Source: CAYWFU01 sp964457585 (GTDB taxonomy: Bacteria > JACRDZ01). From it: a stretch of 56,284 nucleotides of DNA. Location of the stretch: assembly GCA_964457585.1 (NCBI GenBank), contig CAYWFU010000012.1:1-56284 (forward strand), read 5' to 3'. Within the stretch, counting starts at the first letter, position 1. The number at the start of each line of letters is the position of its first letter. Shown here one piece after another: positions 27,868 to 37,600 of the stretch. The translations under genes were made by a program, and so were the position numbers. Below the pieces are notes generated by a model, which was given only the letters and a program-made list of their open reading frames with translations, did no database searches and had not been told where the DNA came from.

Positions 27868-27952
27868 AGTCACCTGTCTCCAGTTGCCAGTCACCAGTTA
27901 AAACCTTTTGTTCTTACTGGTGACTGGTGACATGGAAACTGGTGGCCTTATA
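27868..27952. repeat. Inverted repeat of CCAGTCACCAGT words
   Basis: Left arm CCAGTTGCCAGTCACCAGT and right arm ACTGGTGACTGGTGACATGG, separated by a short AT-rich loop. It lies between proA and the next small gene. Confidence 0.65.
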
Positions 27953-27970
27953 TTATCATAGGGGAATAAA

Positions 27971-28321
27971 ATGAACAAAACAAATAAGCATGAAAATACA
28001 GGAGAGGTATTAGATAAATTAATCAGCAAATTGACTACATGGGCTGAAAAAGGGAAAGAAGAAGGTTCTCATGCAATTAAAATCGCAAAAATAAAAATGA
28101 ATATTTCATCTCTTAATATTCGTATTGAAGAAAAATTTTTGGAAGCAGGGAAAAAATGTTATGAATTGTATTTAAATAAAAATGAACATGATATTTTTAA
28201 TGAAGATTTAAAAAACATTTTTTCAGATATAAAAATTTTTGAACAAAAAATAGCAAGGCATGAAAAATTAATTATAAAATTAAAAGATAAAAAAAACAAA
28301 ATTCTGGATGAAGAATTTTAA
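27971..28321 (+). CDS. Small helical (coiled-coil) protein of unknown function
   Basis: 116 residues, Lys/Glu-rich, predicted all-helical with heptad-like stretches at about 35-60 and 85-112 (KIFEQKIARHEKLIIKLKDKKNKIL). No signal peptide or membrane helix. AGGGG precedes the ATG. No family recognised; the size and composition recall DUF-type structural or chaperone-like proteins. It is transcribed with proBA and followed by a MITE-like element. Confidence 0.6.
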   Translation: MNKTNKHENTGEVLDKLISKLTTWAEKGKEEGSHAIKIAKIKMNISSLNIRIEEKFLEAGKKCYELYLNKNEHDIFNEDLKNIFSDIKIFEQKIARHEKLIIKLKDKKNKILDEEF

Positions 28322-28324
28322 ATT

Positions 28325-28538
28325 ACTCAAGTTGACTGACTTTTTTAGTTTTAAGATTAAGAATTAGTAATGATTTATGCATTTAAATCAAAAATCAAAT
28401 ATTAAATATCAAAATTATAGTGTCCTGCGGACAAATTATTTAATAAAAAACTAGAAAATGTCACGAAGTGACACCTAAATTTTGATTTTTGATATTTAAA
28501 TTTTAATTTTACACCCTAAAAAGTCAGTCAACTTGAGT
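28325..28538. mobile_element. 214-bp MITE-like element, copy 1
   Basis: Terminal inverted repeats ACTCAAGTTGACTGAC... flanked by AAATT direct repeats (28320-28324 and 28539-28543). The inside holds AT-rich AAATCAAA/ATATTAAA arms and two GC-containing hairpins, GTGTCCTGCGGACA and TGTCACGAAGTGACA. A second copy in the opposite orientation is at 44683-44864. Confidence 0.8.
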
Positions 28539-28549
28539 AAATTAGATTC

Positions 28550-28596
28550 TTCGCTTCGCTCAGAATGACACTTTTTCATGGATGTCATTCTGAGTT
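28550..28596. repeat. Inverted repeat CTCAGAATGACA
   Basis: Arms CTCAGAATGACA and TGTCATTCTGAG around a short loop, next to the words TTCGCTTCGCTCAG. It is followed without gap by the 28-bp palindrome. Confidence 0.65.
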
Positions 28597-28624
28597 GTAG
28601 AGACGCAAAATTTTGCGTCTCTAC
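28597..28624. repeat. 28-bp perfect palindrome, intergenic copy
   Basis: Half-site GTAGAGACGCAAAA. Identical to the copy translated within the giant gene at 3181-3208; a diverged copy is at 1126-1153. Confidence 0.9.
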
Positions 28625-28675
28625 TTTCAATTTCCTATACATGTACATATGAAGCAATACAAGGTCAAAATTATT

Positions 28676-29527
28676 ATGCGAAATTATATCTTTATTTTTT
28701 TTTATTTCATTTTTCTATCTGGATGTGCCATGAATTTGCACAATTTATCTGTTTTAGATAATTCATATATTACTAAAAATACAGAATGGAGCGGTGAAAT
28801 ATTTATCAAAGGTGTGGTTGTAATTAAAAAAGATGTTGAATTAAAAATACATCAGGGGACTATAATTAAATTTGTAAAAATTGATTTGAACAATGATAAT
28901 GTGGGTGATAGCGAGCTTATAATTGAAGGAAGATTGATCGCACAGGGGACAAAAGATAAGCCGATAATCTTTACATCTGCAGAAAAAACCCCTGCTATAA
29001 AAGATTGGACATATGTTTATATAGAGCGCAATCAAAATTTTATTGTTGAAAATTGCTGCTTCTCATATGCTTTTACAGGACTGCAAATTCATTATTCTAA
29101 TGGAATAATTAAGAATAATTTATTTGAAAATAATTTTGAAGGGTTGCGTTATTCTACAGTTAATATTTCAATACAAAATAATACATTTAAAAATAATAAT
29201 TATGGTATTAGATTTGAATCAAGATATTCAGATGCTGAAATTTTAAATAATGAAATAACAGATAATGACTATGGAATATTCGCAGTTATGCGTTCGCTGG
29301 AAAAAGAGAATAAAATTACAAATAATAATATATATGAAAATAGAAAATATAATTTTTTAATGGGGATAGAACAACCTGAAGATCTCAATGTTTCATCTAA
29401 TTGGTGGGGAACTATTGATGAACATAAGATTGGTGAATTAATATATGATAAAAATGATGATATGGTTTTAGGCAGAATCAAATATGCGCCATTCCTTAAA
29501 TCAAAAGTTGAAAATGCCGGAAGATAA
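28676..29527 (+). CDS. Right-handed beta-helix lipoprotein (NosD-like)
   Basis: 283 residues from the ATG at 28676 (upstream ATG at 28649 possible). Signal peptide with lipobox FLSGC. The body has Asn-rich right-handed beta-helix (PbH1) turns such as GIIKNNLFENNFEGL and ISIQNNTFKNNNYGI. Its C-terminus has NWWGTIDEHKIGELIYDKNDD...IKYAPFL, the NosD-like helix cap. The same cap occurs in the 15-haem cytochrome at 34689-41168. It is probably anchored to the periplasmic or outer face; ligand unknown. Confidence 0.75.
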   Translation: MRNYIFIFFYFIFLSGCAMNLHNLSVLDNSYITKNTEWSGEIFIKGVVVIKKDVELKIHQGTIIKFVKIDLNNDNVGDSELIIEGRLIAQGTKDKPIIFTSAEKTPAIKDWTYVYIERNQNFIVENCCFSYAFTGLQIHYSNGIIKNNLFENNFEGLRYSTVNISIQNNTFKNNNYGIRFESRYSDAEILNNEITDNDYGIFAVMRSLEKENKITNNNIYENRKYNFLMGIEQPEDLNVSSNWWGTIDEHKIGELIYDKNDDMVLGRIKYAPFLKSKVENAGR

Positions 29528-29534
29528 AACAAAC

Positions 29535-30572
29535 ATGAGAAAAAAAAATTATATAATATTTTTTTTTATTTTTTTTTATATATTAATAAATATCTATGGA
29601 AAAGATTTAAAAAATCCTAAAAGTTTAAGATCTATTGAACGCAGTTTAAAAGAAGAAGAAAAATATCATTTTTTGGATTCTGAAGCAGAAAAATTTTTAT
29701 TAAATGATAATAAAGAAAAAGCAATAAAAATTTTTAGTTTTTTATTGCGTACAGGTCATTTGAACAAAGAAAAACAAAATACTATTAATGCGGTAATTGC
29801 AGATTATTTTTATAAGGAAGGATTATATGGGATTGCAATAGGTTTTTTTGAAGATCATTATAAACAAGGAAATTATTTCCCTGAAAATTTTTTTCTCGAT
29901 ATGGGTAAGACATACGAAAATTTAGGTAAAGTTAATAAAGCCAGAAAGCTTTATGAAAATACTTTATCTGTTAGTGATTTACCAGAAAATATATTAACCA
30001 GTGAATTACAGGCTTTAGATAAAGTTAAATATATACTTGAAACTGAAAAAAGAGGGATATTAATAATTGATATTATTCATCCAACACGTCCTTATACATT
30101 GGGAGAGCCAATGTTATTAGATGTTATAATACGCAATACAGGTGTTAAATCAACTAAAATCGATCCAATAATTAATGATGATGTTGCCCGCAGTATTGCT
30201 GTTGTTTTGGTCAGAGATTGGAGTAAAATTATAACTTATAATCAAAAAAATGTTTCTAATCCAGCTTATACTCATCCGGGATTAGAATCAATTGATTATC
30301 GAAAAACAATTCCCGCAATAAATTCTAAAGATATTATAGAATTAAGACCAGGGGATGAATATAAATTCACTATTGATTTATGGAAATATCTGGAAAAATA
30401 TAGTTATGAAATAGATAAACAGGAAGAACCTGTTCTTGAAGAATTTAGAGAATATTTTGTATGTGTTTTATATAAAAGTTTTTTACTGTCAAAAGATAAT
30501 ATTTTAGAATTATATTCTGAACCGGTGTATTCAAATGCTTTATTAATTTCATTTGTTAAAAGGGAAAAGTGA
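29535..30572 (+). CDS. Secreted TPR-like protein of unknown function
   Basis: 345 residues from the ATG at 29535, chosen because it begins a signal peptide (MRKKNYIIFFFIFFYILINIYG). Residues about 40-160 form TPR-like helical pairs (AVIADYFYKEGLYGIAIGFFEDH; MGKTYENLGKVNKARKLYENTL). The second half is beta-rich (IIHPTRPYTLGEPMLLDVIIRNTG, LRPGDEYKFTIDL) like an Ig-fold. It follows the beta-helix lipoprotein by 7 bases and overlaps or nearly touches the phosphatase gene, so the three form one operon. Confidence 0.65.
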   Translation: MRKKNYIIFFFIFFYILINIYGKDLKNPKSLRSIERSLKEEEKYHFLDSEAEKFLLNDNKEKAIKIFSFLLRTGHLNKEKQNTINAVIADYFYKEGLYGIAIGFFEDHYKQGNYFPENFFLDMGKTYENLGKVNKARKLYENTLSVSDLPENILTSELQALDKVKYILETEKRGILIIDIIHPTRPYTLGEPMLLDVIIRNTGVKSTKIDPIINDDVARSIAVVLVRDWSKIITYNQKNVSNPAYTHPGLESIDYRKTIPAINSKDIIELRPGDEYKFTIDLWKYLEKYSYEIDKQEEPVLEEFREYFVCVLYKSFLLSKDNILELYSEPVYSNALLISFVKREK

Positions 30573-30574
30573 GA

Positions 30575-31366
30575 ATGGATGAACTGGAAAGTATAGCTGT
30601 TTCTGCTGCTATGCAAGCAGGAAAATTGCAAAGAGATAATTATAAAAAATGCTGCAAAAAGATACAGCATAAAGGTGAAATAAATATAGTGACAGAAATT
30701 GATCTGGAATGTGAACGAATAATTAAAGATAATATTTTACAACGTTTTCCTGATCATGCTATTCTTGCTGAAGAAAGCAAAGAAACAATAACTGAATCAA
30801 AATATAGATGGATTATAGACCCGCTTGACGGAACAACAAATTTTGCTCATGGTTATCCATTTTTTTGTGTATCAATTGCAGTAGAGAAAGAAGGAGAAAT
30901 AATTTTAGGTGTTATTTTTGATCCGGTAAAAAAAGAACTTTTTACTGCTAAAAAAGGAATGGGTGCTTTTTTAAATGGTGAAAAAATTGAAATATCAGGA
31001 ATAAAGAAAGTAACTGATAGTCTGCTTGTAACAGGCTTCCCGTATGATATAAGGGAGGATGCCAATAATAATCTTCAATATTTTTCAGAGATGATTATGA
31101 ATGCTCAAGGTGTAAGAAGAGATGGCTCAGCCGCTTTGAATTTAGCATATACTGCATGTGGAAGATTTGATGGATATTGGGAATTAAAACTTTTCCCATG
31201 GGATACAGCAGCAGGAATACTATTGCTAGAAGAATCTGGCGGTAAAATTACAGATTTCAAAGGAAATAAAATAACTTTGTGGTCAAAAGAATTGCTTGCA
31301 AGCAATGGTAAAATTCATAATGAAATGATAAAAATATTGGAAAAAGCAAAAAAAAACCTAACTTGA
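30575..31366 (+). CDS. Inositol-1-monophosphatase family protein
   Basis: 263 residues from the ATG at 30575; a GTG at 30569 overlaps the preceding stop. Metal-binding motifs are complete: ILAEESK, IIDPLDGTTNFAHGYPFFC and WELKLFPWDTAAGILLLEESGG. Family members (SuhB) dephosphorylate myo-inositol-1-phosphate or related sugar phosphates with Mg2+, and SuhB also binds NusA. The stop codon overlaps the -35 box of the following promoter. Confidence 0.9.
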   Translation: MDELESIAVSAAMQAGKLQRDNYKKCCKKIQHKGEINIVTEIDLECERIIKDNILQRFPDHAILAEESKETITESKYRWIIDPLDGTTNFAHGYPFFCVSIAVEKEGEIILGVIFDPVKKELFTAKKGMGAFLNGEKIEISGIKKVTDSLLVTGFPYDIREDANNNLQYFSEMIMNAQGVRRDGSAALNLAYTACGRFDGYWELKLFPWDTAAGILLLEESGGKITDFKGNKITLWSKELLASNGKIHNEMIKILEKAKKNLT

Positions 31367-31391
31367 CATGTATATATTTATATGATAATTT
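31363..31391 (+). promoter_or_regulatory. Candidate sigma-70 promoter
   Basis: TTGACA at 31363-31368, with GATAAT 15 bases or TAATTT 17 bases downstream. It lies about 40 bases before the lipoprotein start. AT-rich context lowers certainty. Confidence 0.4.
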
Positions 31392-31424
31392 TATATTATA
31401 AAATTCAAATTGGAGGATATTTAA

Positions 31425-32015
31425 ATGCTTAAATTTAGAAAATACTACATCTTTTTTTTAGTAATAATCCCTTTTTTATATTCCTGCGGCACAGTTTCAA
31501 ATGTTTCAAATAAAATCACAACAACAATAAAAGCAAAATATTATATAAGATCTATTAGTAATGAATTTGATGCATATTCAATACGTGAATTAACCAGAAA
31601 TGTACTTATAATGGATGATTTGTTTCCTGATGAATTTATTGAGCTGAATTTAAGACAATTTATAACTGAAAAAAAGCAAGAGATATATTCCTTGATTTTA
31701 GTATATAGAGGAGAAAAAGGATTGCAGGTTGAAGCCAAAGAACCAATGATTTTACTTGTTGATGACGAAAGATTTACACCGGAAAAAGTTTTTCAAGATC
31801 AAAATTTTACCAAACAAAGAGAATTTAGAGATCGTCTTATTGAAGAGGAAACATTTAGTACCAATGTTGAGATAATCAAGAAAATTGCTTATGCAAAAAA
31901 TGTTAAGATTAAATTAAACGGGAAAAAGCAAAGTATTGTTTGTAAATTTTCACCTACAAATATTGAAGGCTTTCGTGAATTCTATGAAAAACATATTGTA
32001 ACTATTAAAAAATAA
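31425..32015 (+). CDS. Lipoprotein of unknown function
   Basis: 196 residues. Signal peptide with lipobox FLYSC and a GGAGG ribosome site. The mature part has no family recognised by eye; it mixes helices and strands (VLIMDDLFPDEFIELNLRQFI; IYSLILVYRGEKGL; MILLVDDERFTPEK) and lacks repeats or Cys other than one near the end. Probably periplasmic, membrane-anchored. Confidence 0.7.
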   Translation: MLKFRKYYIFFLVIIPFLYSCGTVSNVSNKITTTIKAKYYIRSISNEFDAYSIRELTRNVLIMDDLFPDEFIELNLRQFITEKKQEIYSLILVYRGEKGLQVEAKEPMILLVDDERFTPEKVFQDQNFTKQREFRDRLIEEETFSTNVEIIKKIAYAKNVKIKLNGKKQSIVCKFSPTNIEGFREFYEKHIVTIKK

Positions 32016-32104
32016 TTGTAAAATTAGTTTTTCGACGGCTTCGTTAAGTTGCCTTTGAAGCAAAAATACAGCACTCCGGGTGTTGCGGATATAGGATTGG
32101 ATTC

Positions 32105-33058
32105 ATGAAAAATATTGCATTACAGATTTCACCCGAAGCAAAAGCTGCCTACTTTGCTAATTATCTAAAAGTAGCTCAGCGAGAGTTAATGCAAGTTTTT
32201 GGGGAGATTTCAGTGACATACTCTAACGTGGGTCCACTGGAGTTTTTTGAGCTGGAGGATAACGGCTTGAACCTGAACAAGCTGCTGCAACTATCATTCG
32301 CTCAGGGTCTTTATGCCATCGAGGATAAGTTATTATTACGTCCTTTAGAGTTGCGTGCTGATTATCACCTGCATGAGGACTTTGTGTTTGGAAGTAAATT
32401 CAAAGGAAAAACTAATGAGCGTTTAACTCAGATGTTAATTAATGTCGGGTTAGCAGCGATTGGTGCGGAAACTGGTGTGGGACTAAAGCTATTGGATCCT
32501 ATGTGTGGGCGTGCTACAACCTTGTTATGGGCCATGCGATACGGAATAAATGCAAGAGGTATAGAGCAGGATGCCATCGCCATTATGGATATCCATCGAA
32601 ACCTTAAGAAATGGACCAAGTTACACCGGCAAAAACACAAATTGTCTGAAGGTTTTGTAGGCGCTCCCAATAAAAAGAGTTTGGGTAAGTTTCTCGATTT
32701 CAGTGCAGAAGAAAGCACCATGAGAGTTGTCGTCGGCGATGCACGTAATGCAGATCAAATTTTTAAAAAAGAAAAATTCGATTTATTGGTGAGTGATTTA
32801 CCCTATGGCGTGCAGCATTTTACGACGGAAAAGACTTATAATCCATTGATGATTATTGGACAGTGTGTCGCGTCGTGGCAAAAATGCCTGCAAAAAAACG
32901 GGGCGATTGTTTTAGCCTATAACGGCAATAATCCAAAACGTGATGCATTAATCGAAGTCTTCGAGCAAGGCGGCTTTGAGGCCCAACCCTTTTCTGCAGA
33001 ACATCGCTTGAGTGAATCAATCGTTCGCGATGTGGTCATCTTTAAGTTGAGAAATTAG
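32105..33058 (+). CDS. RNA/DNA methyltransferase, Trm11/UPF0020-like, probably acquired
   Basis: 317 residues. SAM-binding motif I LLDPMCGRATTLLWAM and motif IV SDLPYG, which is typical of N-methyltransferases acting on nucleic-acid bases; VVVGDAR gives motif III. There is no THUMP domain; the N-terminal 100 residues are unusual (RPLELRADYHLHEDFVFGSKFKG). The gene is visibly GC-richer (about 43%) than its neighbours and uses CTG, GCC and CGT codons rare in the rest of the window, so recent transfer from another lineage is likely. A small hairpin (CGGG..TGCG..CGCA.CCCG, 33076-33098) follows. Confidence 0.75.
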   Translation: MKNIALQISPEAKAAYFANYLKVAQRELMQVFGEISVTYSNVGPLEFFELEDNGLNLNKLLQLSFAQGLYAIEDKLLLRPLELRADYHLHEDFVFGSKFKGKTNERLTQMLINVGLAAIGAETGVGLKLLDPMCGRATTLLWAMRYGINARGIEQDAIAIMDIHRNLKKWTKLHRQKHKLSEGFVGAPNKKSLGKFLDFSAEESTMRVVVGDARNADQIFKKEKFDLLVSDLPYGVQHFTTEKTYNPLMIIGQCVASWQKCLQKNGAIVLAYNGNNPKRDALIEVFEQGGFEAQPFSAEHRLSESIVRDVVIFKLRN

Positions 33059-33167
33059 TCTATATAATCAATGCACGGGACTGCGAGTACGCAACCCGGG
33101 AAAAAAATAGGTTGGTTAAAATGTTTAATTCAATTATAGTTAATAATCATTGATAATGGAATGAATG

Positions 33168-34583
33168 TCATTCAACATTTAATACCCTAATAAGATTTGT
33201 ATTAGCTTTTTTTTTCACCGGTATCCCTGCAGTCAGGATAATTAAATCTCCCTTTTTTATAACTTTTGTAGATAAAGCTTTTTGTAAAGCTTGTTTGAAC
33301 ATTTCATCTGTGGATTTAACTTCATCAATAACAAAACAAATTACTCCGCAGTAAAGATTAACTCTTCTTGATACGTTTTTATTTGTAGTAAATACAAAAA
33401 TGGGAGCCTTAGGACGATATTTTGAAATCATTCTAGCTGTATATCCAGAACATGTAAAAGGAAGAATAGCTTTTGCCGACAGGTCATAACTCAATTGACA
33501 TGTTGCATGTGCAACTGCATCAGCAATGCTCTGATTGGTTTTTGTTCTGTGTGAGGAAGAATTTTCTGTATAATTAATAATTTGTTCAGTTTTTTCTGCA
33601 ATACGAGCCATTATTTCAACAGTTTCTACCGGATATTTCCCGACAGATGTCTCAGCAGAAAGCATTATTGCATCTGTACCATCCAGAATAGCATTCGAAA
33701 TATCAGTTACTTCAGCTCTTGTTGGCATTGGATTTTCAATCATAGATTCTAGCATCTGGGTAGCAGTAATAACAGGGATACCTTTTTCATTAGCTTTTTT
33801 AATAATCATTTTTTGATATATTGCTATATTTTCAATAGGAACTTCAACTCCAAGATCTCCGCGCGCTACCATAATCCCATCGCTGACATCAACAATTTTA
33901 TCAATATTTTTAATTGCCTCATGTTTTTCAATTTTTGCTATTATTGGAATATCTATATTGTATTTTTTTAATAATTTTTTTAATTGAATGATATCTTCTG
34001 GATTTCTTACAAAAGAAAGTGCAATATAATCGACTTTTTGTGATATTCCAAATTTAACATCATTAATATCTTTTTGAGTAAGAGCAGGAACACGAAGAGA
34101 TTTTGAAATAAAATTAACACCTTTTTTTGATTTTAATTTTCCTCCTTTTATTATTTCACATACAATTTCATTGGATTGAATCTTAATAACTTTTAATTCT
34201 ATATGTCCATCATCAAGCAATATTTTATCTTTTTTCTTAGTATCAGCCATGAGATAAGGATAATTTATAAATAAAAATTTGGAATTGCTTATAATTGGAG
34301 TGGAGTTCAAACTTATTTTTTCACCCTGAATTAAAAGTGCTTCTCCATTTTCCACTTCACCGACTCGAATTTTAGGACCGCATAAATCCTGTAAAATAGT
34401 TATGTTTTTATCGATTTTGCGAGATAAAACCCTAATTAATTTTATCTCCTGAATTTTTTCTTCAATTGTACCATGAGAAAAATTTATTCTGGCTACATCC
34501 ATACCCTTCTGCATTAGTTGTAATAAAATATTTGAGCTGCTGCTTGCAGGCCCAATTGTGCATACGATTTTTGTTTTTAGCAT
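33168..34583 (-). CDS. pyk: Pyruvate kinase
   Basis: 471 residues from the ATG at 34583, with ribosome site AAAGGA 6 bases away (a TTG two codons earlier overlaps that site). Barrel motifs: KIVCTIGPASSS, ARINFSHGT, IIAKIEKHEAIKNID, GIMVARGDLGVEVP, and VITATQMLESMIENPMPTRAEVTD. The C-terminal domain contains MLSAETSVGKYPVE and ends in LIILTAGIPV. It makes pyruvate and ATP in lower glycolysis. It is monocistronic as far as visible, with a hairpin-pair repeat between it and the cytochrome gene. Confidence 0.97.
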   Translation of the reverse strand: MLKTKIVCTIGPASSSSNILLQLMQKGMDVARINFSHGTIEEKIQEIKLIRVLSRKIDKNITILQDLCGPKIRVGEVENGEALLIQGEKISLNSTPIISNSKFLFINYPYLMADTKKKDKILLDDGHIELKVIKIQSNEIVCEIIKGGKLKSKKGVNFISKSLRVPALTQKDINDVKFGISQKVDYIALSFVRNPEDIIQLKKLLKKYNIDIPIIAKIEKHEAIKNIDKIVDVSDGIMVARGDLGVEVPIENIAIYQKMIIKKANEKGIPVITATQMLESMIENPMPTRAEVTDISNAILDGTDAIMLSAETSVGKYPVETVEIMARIAEKTEQIINYTENSSSHRTKTNQSIADAVAHATCQLSYDLSAKAILPFTCSGYTARMISKYRPKAPIFVFTTNKNVSRRVNLYCGVICFVIDEVKSTDEMFKQALQKALSTKVIKKGDLIILTAGIPVKKKANTNLIRVLNVE

Positions 34584-34606
34584 TTTCAATCCTTTTTATA
34601 AATTAA

Positions 34607-34682
34607 GCCTGATAAATCAGGCAACTACAATGCAATATGTCTGTAGTTGCCCAATTCATTGGGCATATTCAATTTCCTAGAC
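34607..34682. repeat. Hairpin-pair repeat, copy 1
   Basis: GCCTGATAAATCAGGC followed by AACTACAA, then TGTAGTTGC joined to GCCCAATTCATTGGGC, then a TTCAATTTCCTAGAC tail. Between pyk and the cytochrome gene. Confidence 0.8.
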
Positions 34683-34688
34683 TTTAAA

Positions 34689-37600
34689 TTATTTAATATC
34701 CAAAATTTGCTGATAAACAGCATCCATTTTATTCTCTGCAATATCTTTTATATTATCAACAAATATAGTAATTTTACCTTTCATGCTTTCATCAAGTATA
34801 ATATCAGGTGTTATATAAATATTATTTTTTATTTTATTATCTACAAATTTTCCTTCATTAATAACAAAATAATTAAATCCTGAACTGCTCATAAGAATAA
34901 TAAGTGGTTTTTGATTTTTTATTTCTTTATTAAAATTTATAGAAAATGTAAAAGGTTTATTATATTCTATATCTTTAGGTAAATCAAAACTTGTGATTAC
35001 TGGTTTTATGCGGTCTAAAGTAATTTCAACTGTTTGTATTTTGCTGACATTTCCTTTGTCATCTTCAAATTTAAAAAAAACTTTTTTTAAACCATCTTCA
35101 GGTGATAAAATAAATTCTTTTTCAGGTTTATATTCCTCCCAGTTGATATCTTTAAATCTGATATCTTCGGAAACAATCATTTTTTTAATTCCTGGTGAAC
35201 TTATATAAAAATTCACTTTTGGATTATTAACAGTTTGTCCCTGTTTAATTTCTATTGGTATAATGAAATAGGAATCAAAATTAAAACTTTTATTCATTAC
35301 CAGTTCCATTTCATTTTTTGCTAAATCTATGGCTTTAGAAACCACAACAGTAATTGCACCTCCCATATCTTCATCCAGAATTATCGGTGGAGTTATGTAT
35401 GTATCATTCATATTACGTAATGATGTAAAAGCCCCATTTCCATAAATAATCGGATTTTTAGCTCCGGTACTAATCAGGTTCACCTCAGGTATAAATGTGG
35501 TATCTAAAGATTCATTAAATTGAATTTTTATTTGGAAACTTTTATTAACTCTTATAGGAACTGGATATTTATAATCTATTATTTTTGGCTGAAGCGTATC
35601 CAGAAAAAGAGTAATTTTTTGCAATGAAGAAGCATAACCTGCTTTATCTCGAAATTTTAAATATATATTTTTTTCTCCATCACTAGAAGAAAGTTTGAAA
35701 TTTTTTTCTTTTTTCAATTGTTCCCATTCAGCATCTTTTAAATCCTTGTTTTCACTAAAAATAACTTCTATTTCAGGATAGTCTTTTTGTTCCTCAAATA
35801 ATAAAGCAATATCACTATTTTGAGTATAATTTCCATTTTTTATTTTAACCAATGGTGATGGAGGAATAATATCATAATAAAATAAATTATTCATATAAGT
35901 AGAACTAATTTTATTCCCGGCAAGATCCGTTGCGTTTTCTATTAAAACAGAAATATATCCTTCAAGATTTTCAGGTATAATAGCAGATTGAATAGCATAT
36001 GTATCATTATTTAAATTAGTTGAAATCAGCTCACCTTCAGGAAGTATAAACTCATTATTATTTGAACTTTTTAAAGTTATTTTTATTTTTTTCAAAGGGT
36101 CTAACTGCTCATTAAAAAATAATTTTAAGTTAAAATAATCATCAATTTTTGGGACATTAAAAGATTCTTCAATAATTCTGGGTGAAATTCTATCGAGAAT
36201 GACTTTAATCTGGCTTTTCGGCAGTATTTTACCAGTGTTACAGAATAAACTAACATAAATTGTATTTTCACCTTCTTTTGAGAGCTGTACCTGTTTTTCC
36301 GATGAAAATTGTTCCCACGATTTATTTTTAAATTCCGGATTTTCATCAATCATCATATTGAAGATATCATTTGCTTTTATCATCAAAGTAACTGTTGGAG
36401 ATGAAACATAATTACCCTCTTTGATTTTCAATGTTGGATCTAATAAAAAGCTTCCGGCATGTATTTTATCAATTGTATTTCCAGTAAGATCTTGAATATT
36501 TTCAATATAAATATCGATCTGCCCGCTAATTATTTCATCTAAAACAATATCAGAGGAGATATAAGTATCATTTTCCATATTAATTGATGAAAATCTACCA
36601 GATTGAACATTGATTTCTTTATTAAGATTTTGAGAAATAAGAGTTACCATAGGTAATAAATAAGGATTAAGAGCCTCATCAAAAACAAATGAGATTTGAA
36701 AATTTGAAGTTATATTTGCTGGATTTTGATATTCACATATTAAAAGTTTTGGTTTTGTTTTATCTATTTCTATATCTGTATTTTTTGAAATAAATGGGGT
36801 TTCAATTATTGGAGTAAAATATATTTTACCTAATTTTTTTTCATCATTGCGGTCATAAATAAATTTTTCGATTATTTCAAAATTTTTTATCCCCCACCAA
36901 TTTTTTGAAGCATCCAGATTTCTATTAAATTTTGATAATTTAATAGAATATTCCTTATTATTAAAAATATTGTTTCTTTTTATTAAAAATGGATTTTTAA
37001 AATTTTCACAAAATATACCTATTGAATTTTCATTAATGCTGTTTTGATTTAACATCGGAGACGCGCCATTTATATAAATACCAAATTTTGAGTTTTGAGA
37101 TATATTATTATCTGAAATCGGCGGTGAAGATAAATCTGTACATTTAATTCCTGCATAACTATTTTTCATTATCGAATTAATTATGATTTTAGGTGAAGAC
37201 ATATTTTCGCATAAAATACCAATTTCATTGCTGAAAATTAAATTATTAATAATTTCAGGTATAGAAATATTTCTTGTAATTATTCCTATCCCATTATTTT
37301 GAAATTCATTTAAAATAATATATGGATTAGAATGATTTTCACATATAATTCCCGCATTTTTATTATAATTAATTTTGCAGTTATCGACAATAGCATTAGA
37401 ATTAATAAAGTTTAAACCGGAATTAGCATATTCAATATTTGTATATTTTAATGAATTCCCGCTGGAGTTTATGAATTCAATACCTTCCCAGTCGTAAGAT
37501 TCAGGAAGTAAAGCATTTGAAGTAAAGATTATTCTGTTATTTTCATTTCCATTAGTAATTAATTTGCCTTTTACAATAATTTTAATTTTTTCTTTTTGTG

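Noticed and set aside
27871..27952. Homology between the CCAGTCACCAGT repeat and coding DNA near 56178-56210
   Set aside because: The shared string is short and the coding copy fits the normal Big_5 pattern; could be chance.
28325..28538. Structured non-coding RNA or riboswitch
   Set aside because: A second copy with target duplications at 44683-44864 shows it is a mobile element.
33076..33098. tRNA or terminator after the methyltransferase gene
   Set aside because: Too short for a tRNA and followed by A rather than T residues; at most a small hairpin.
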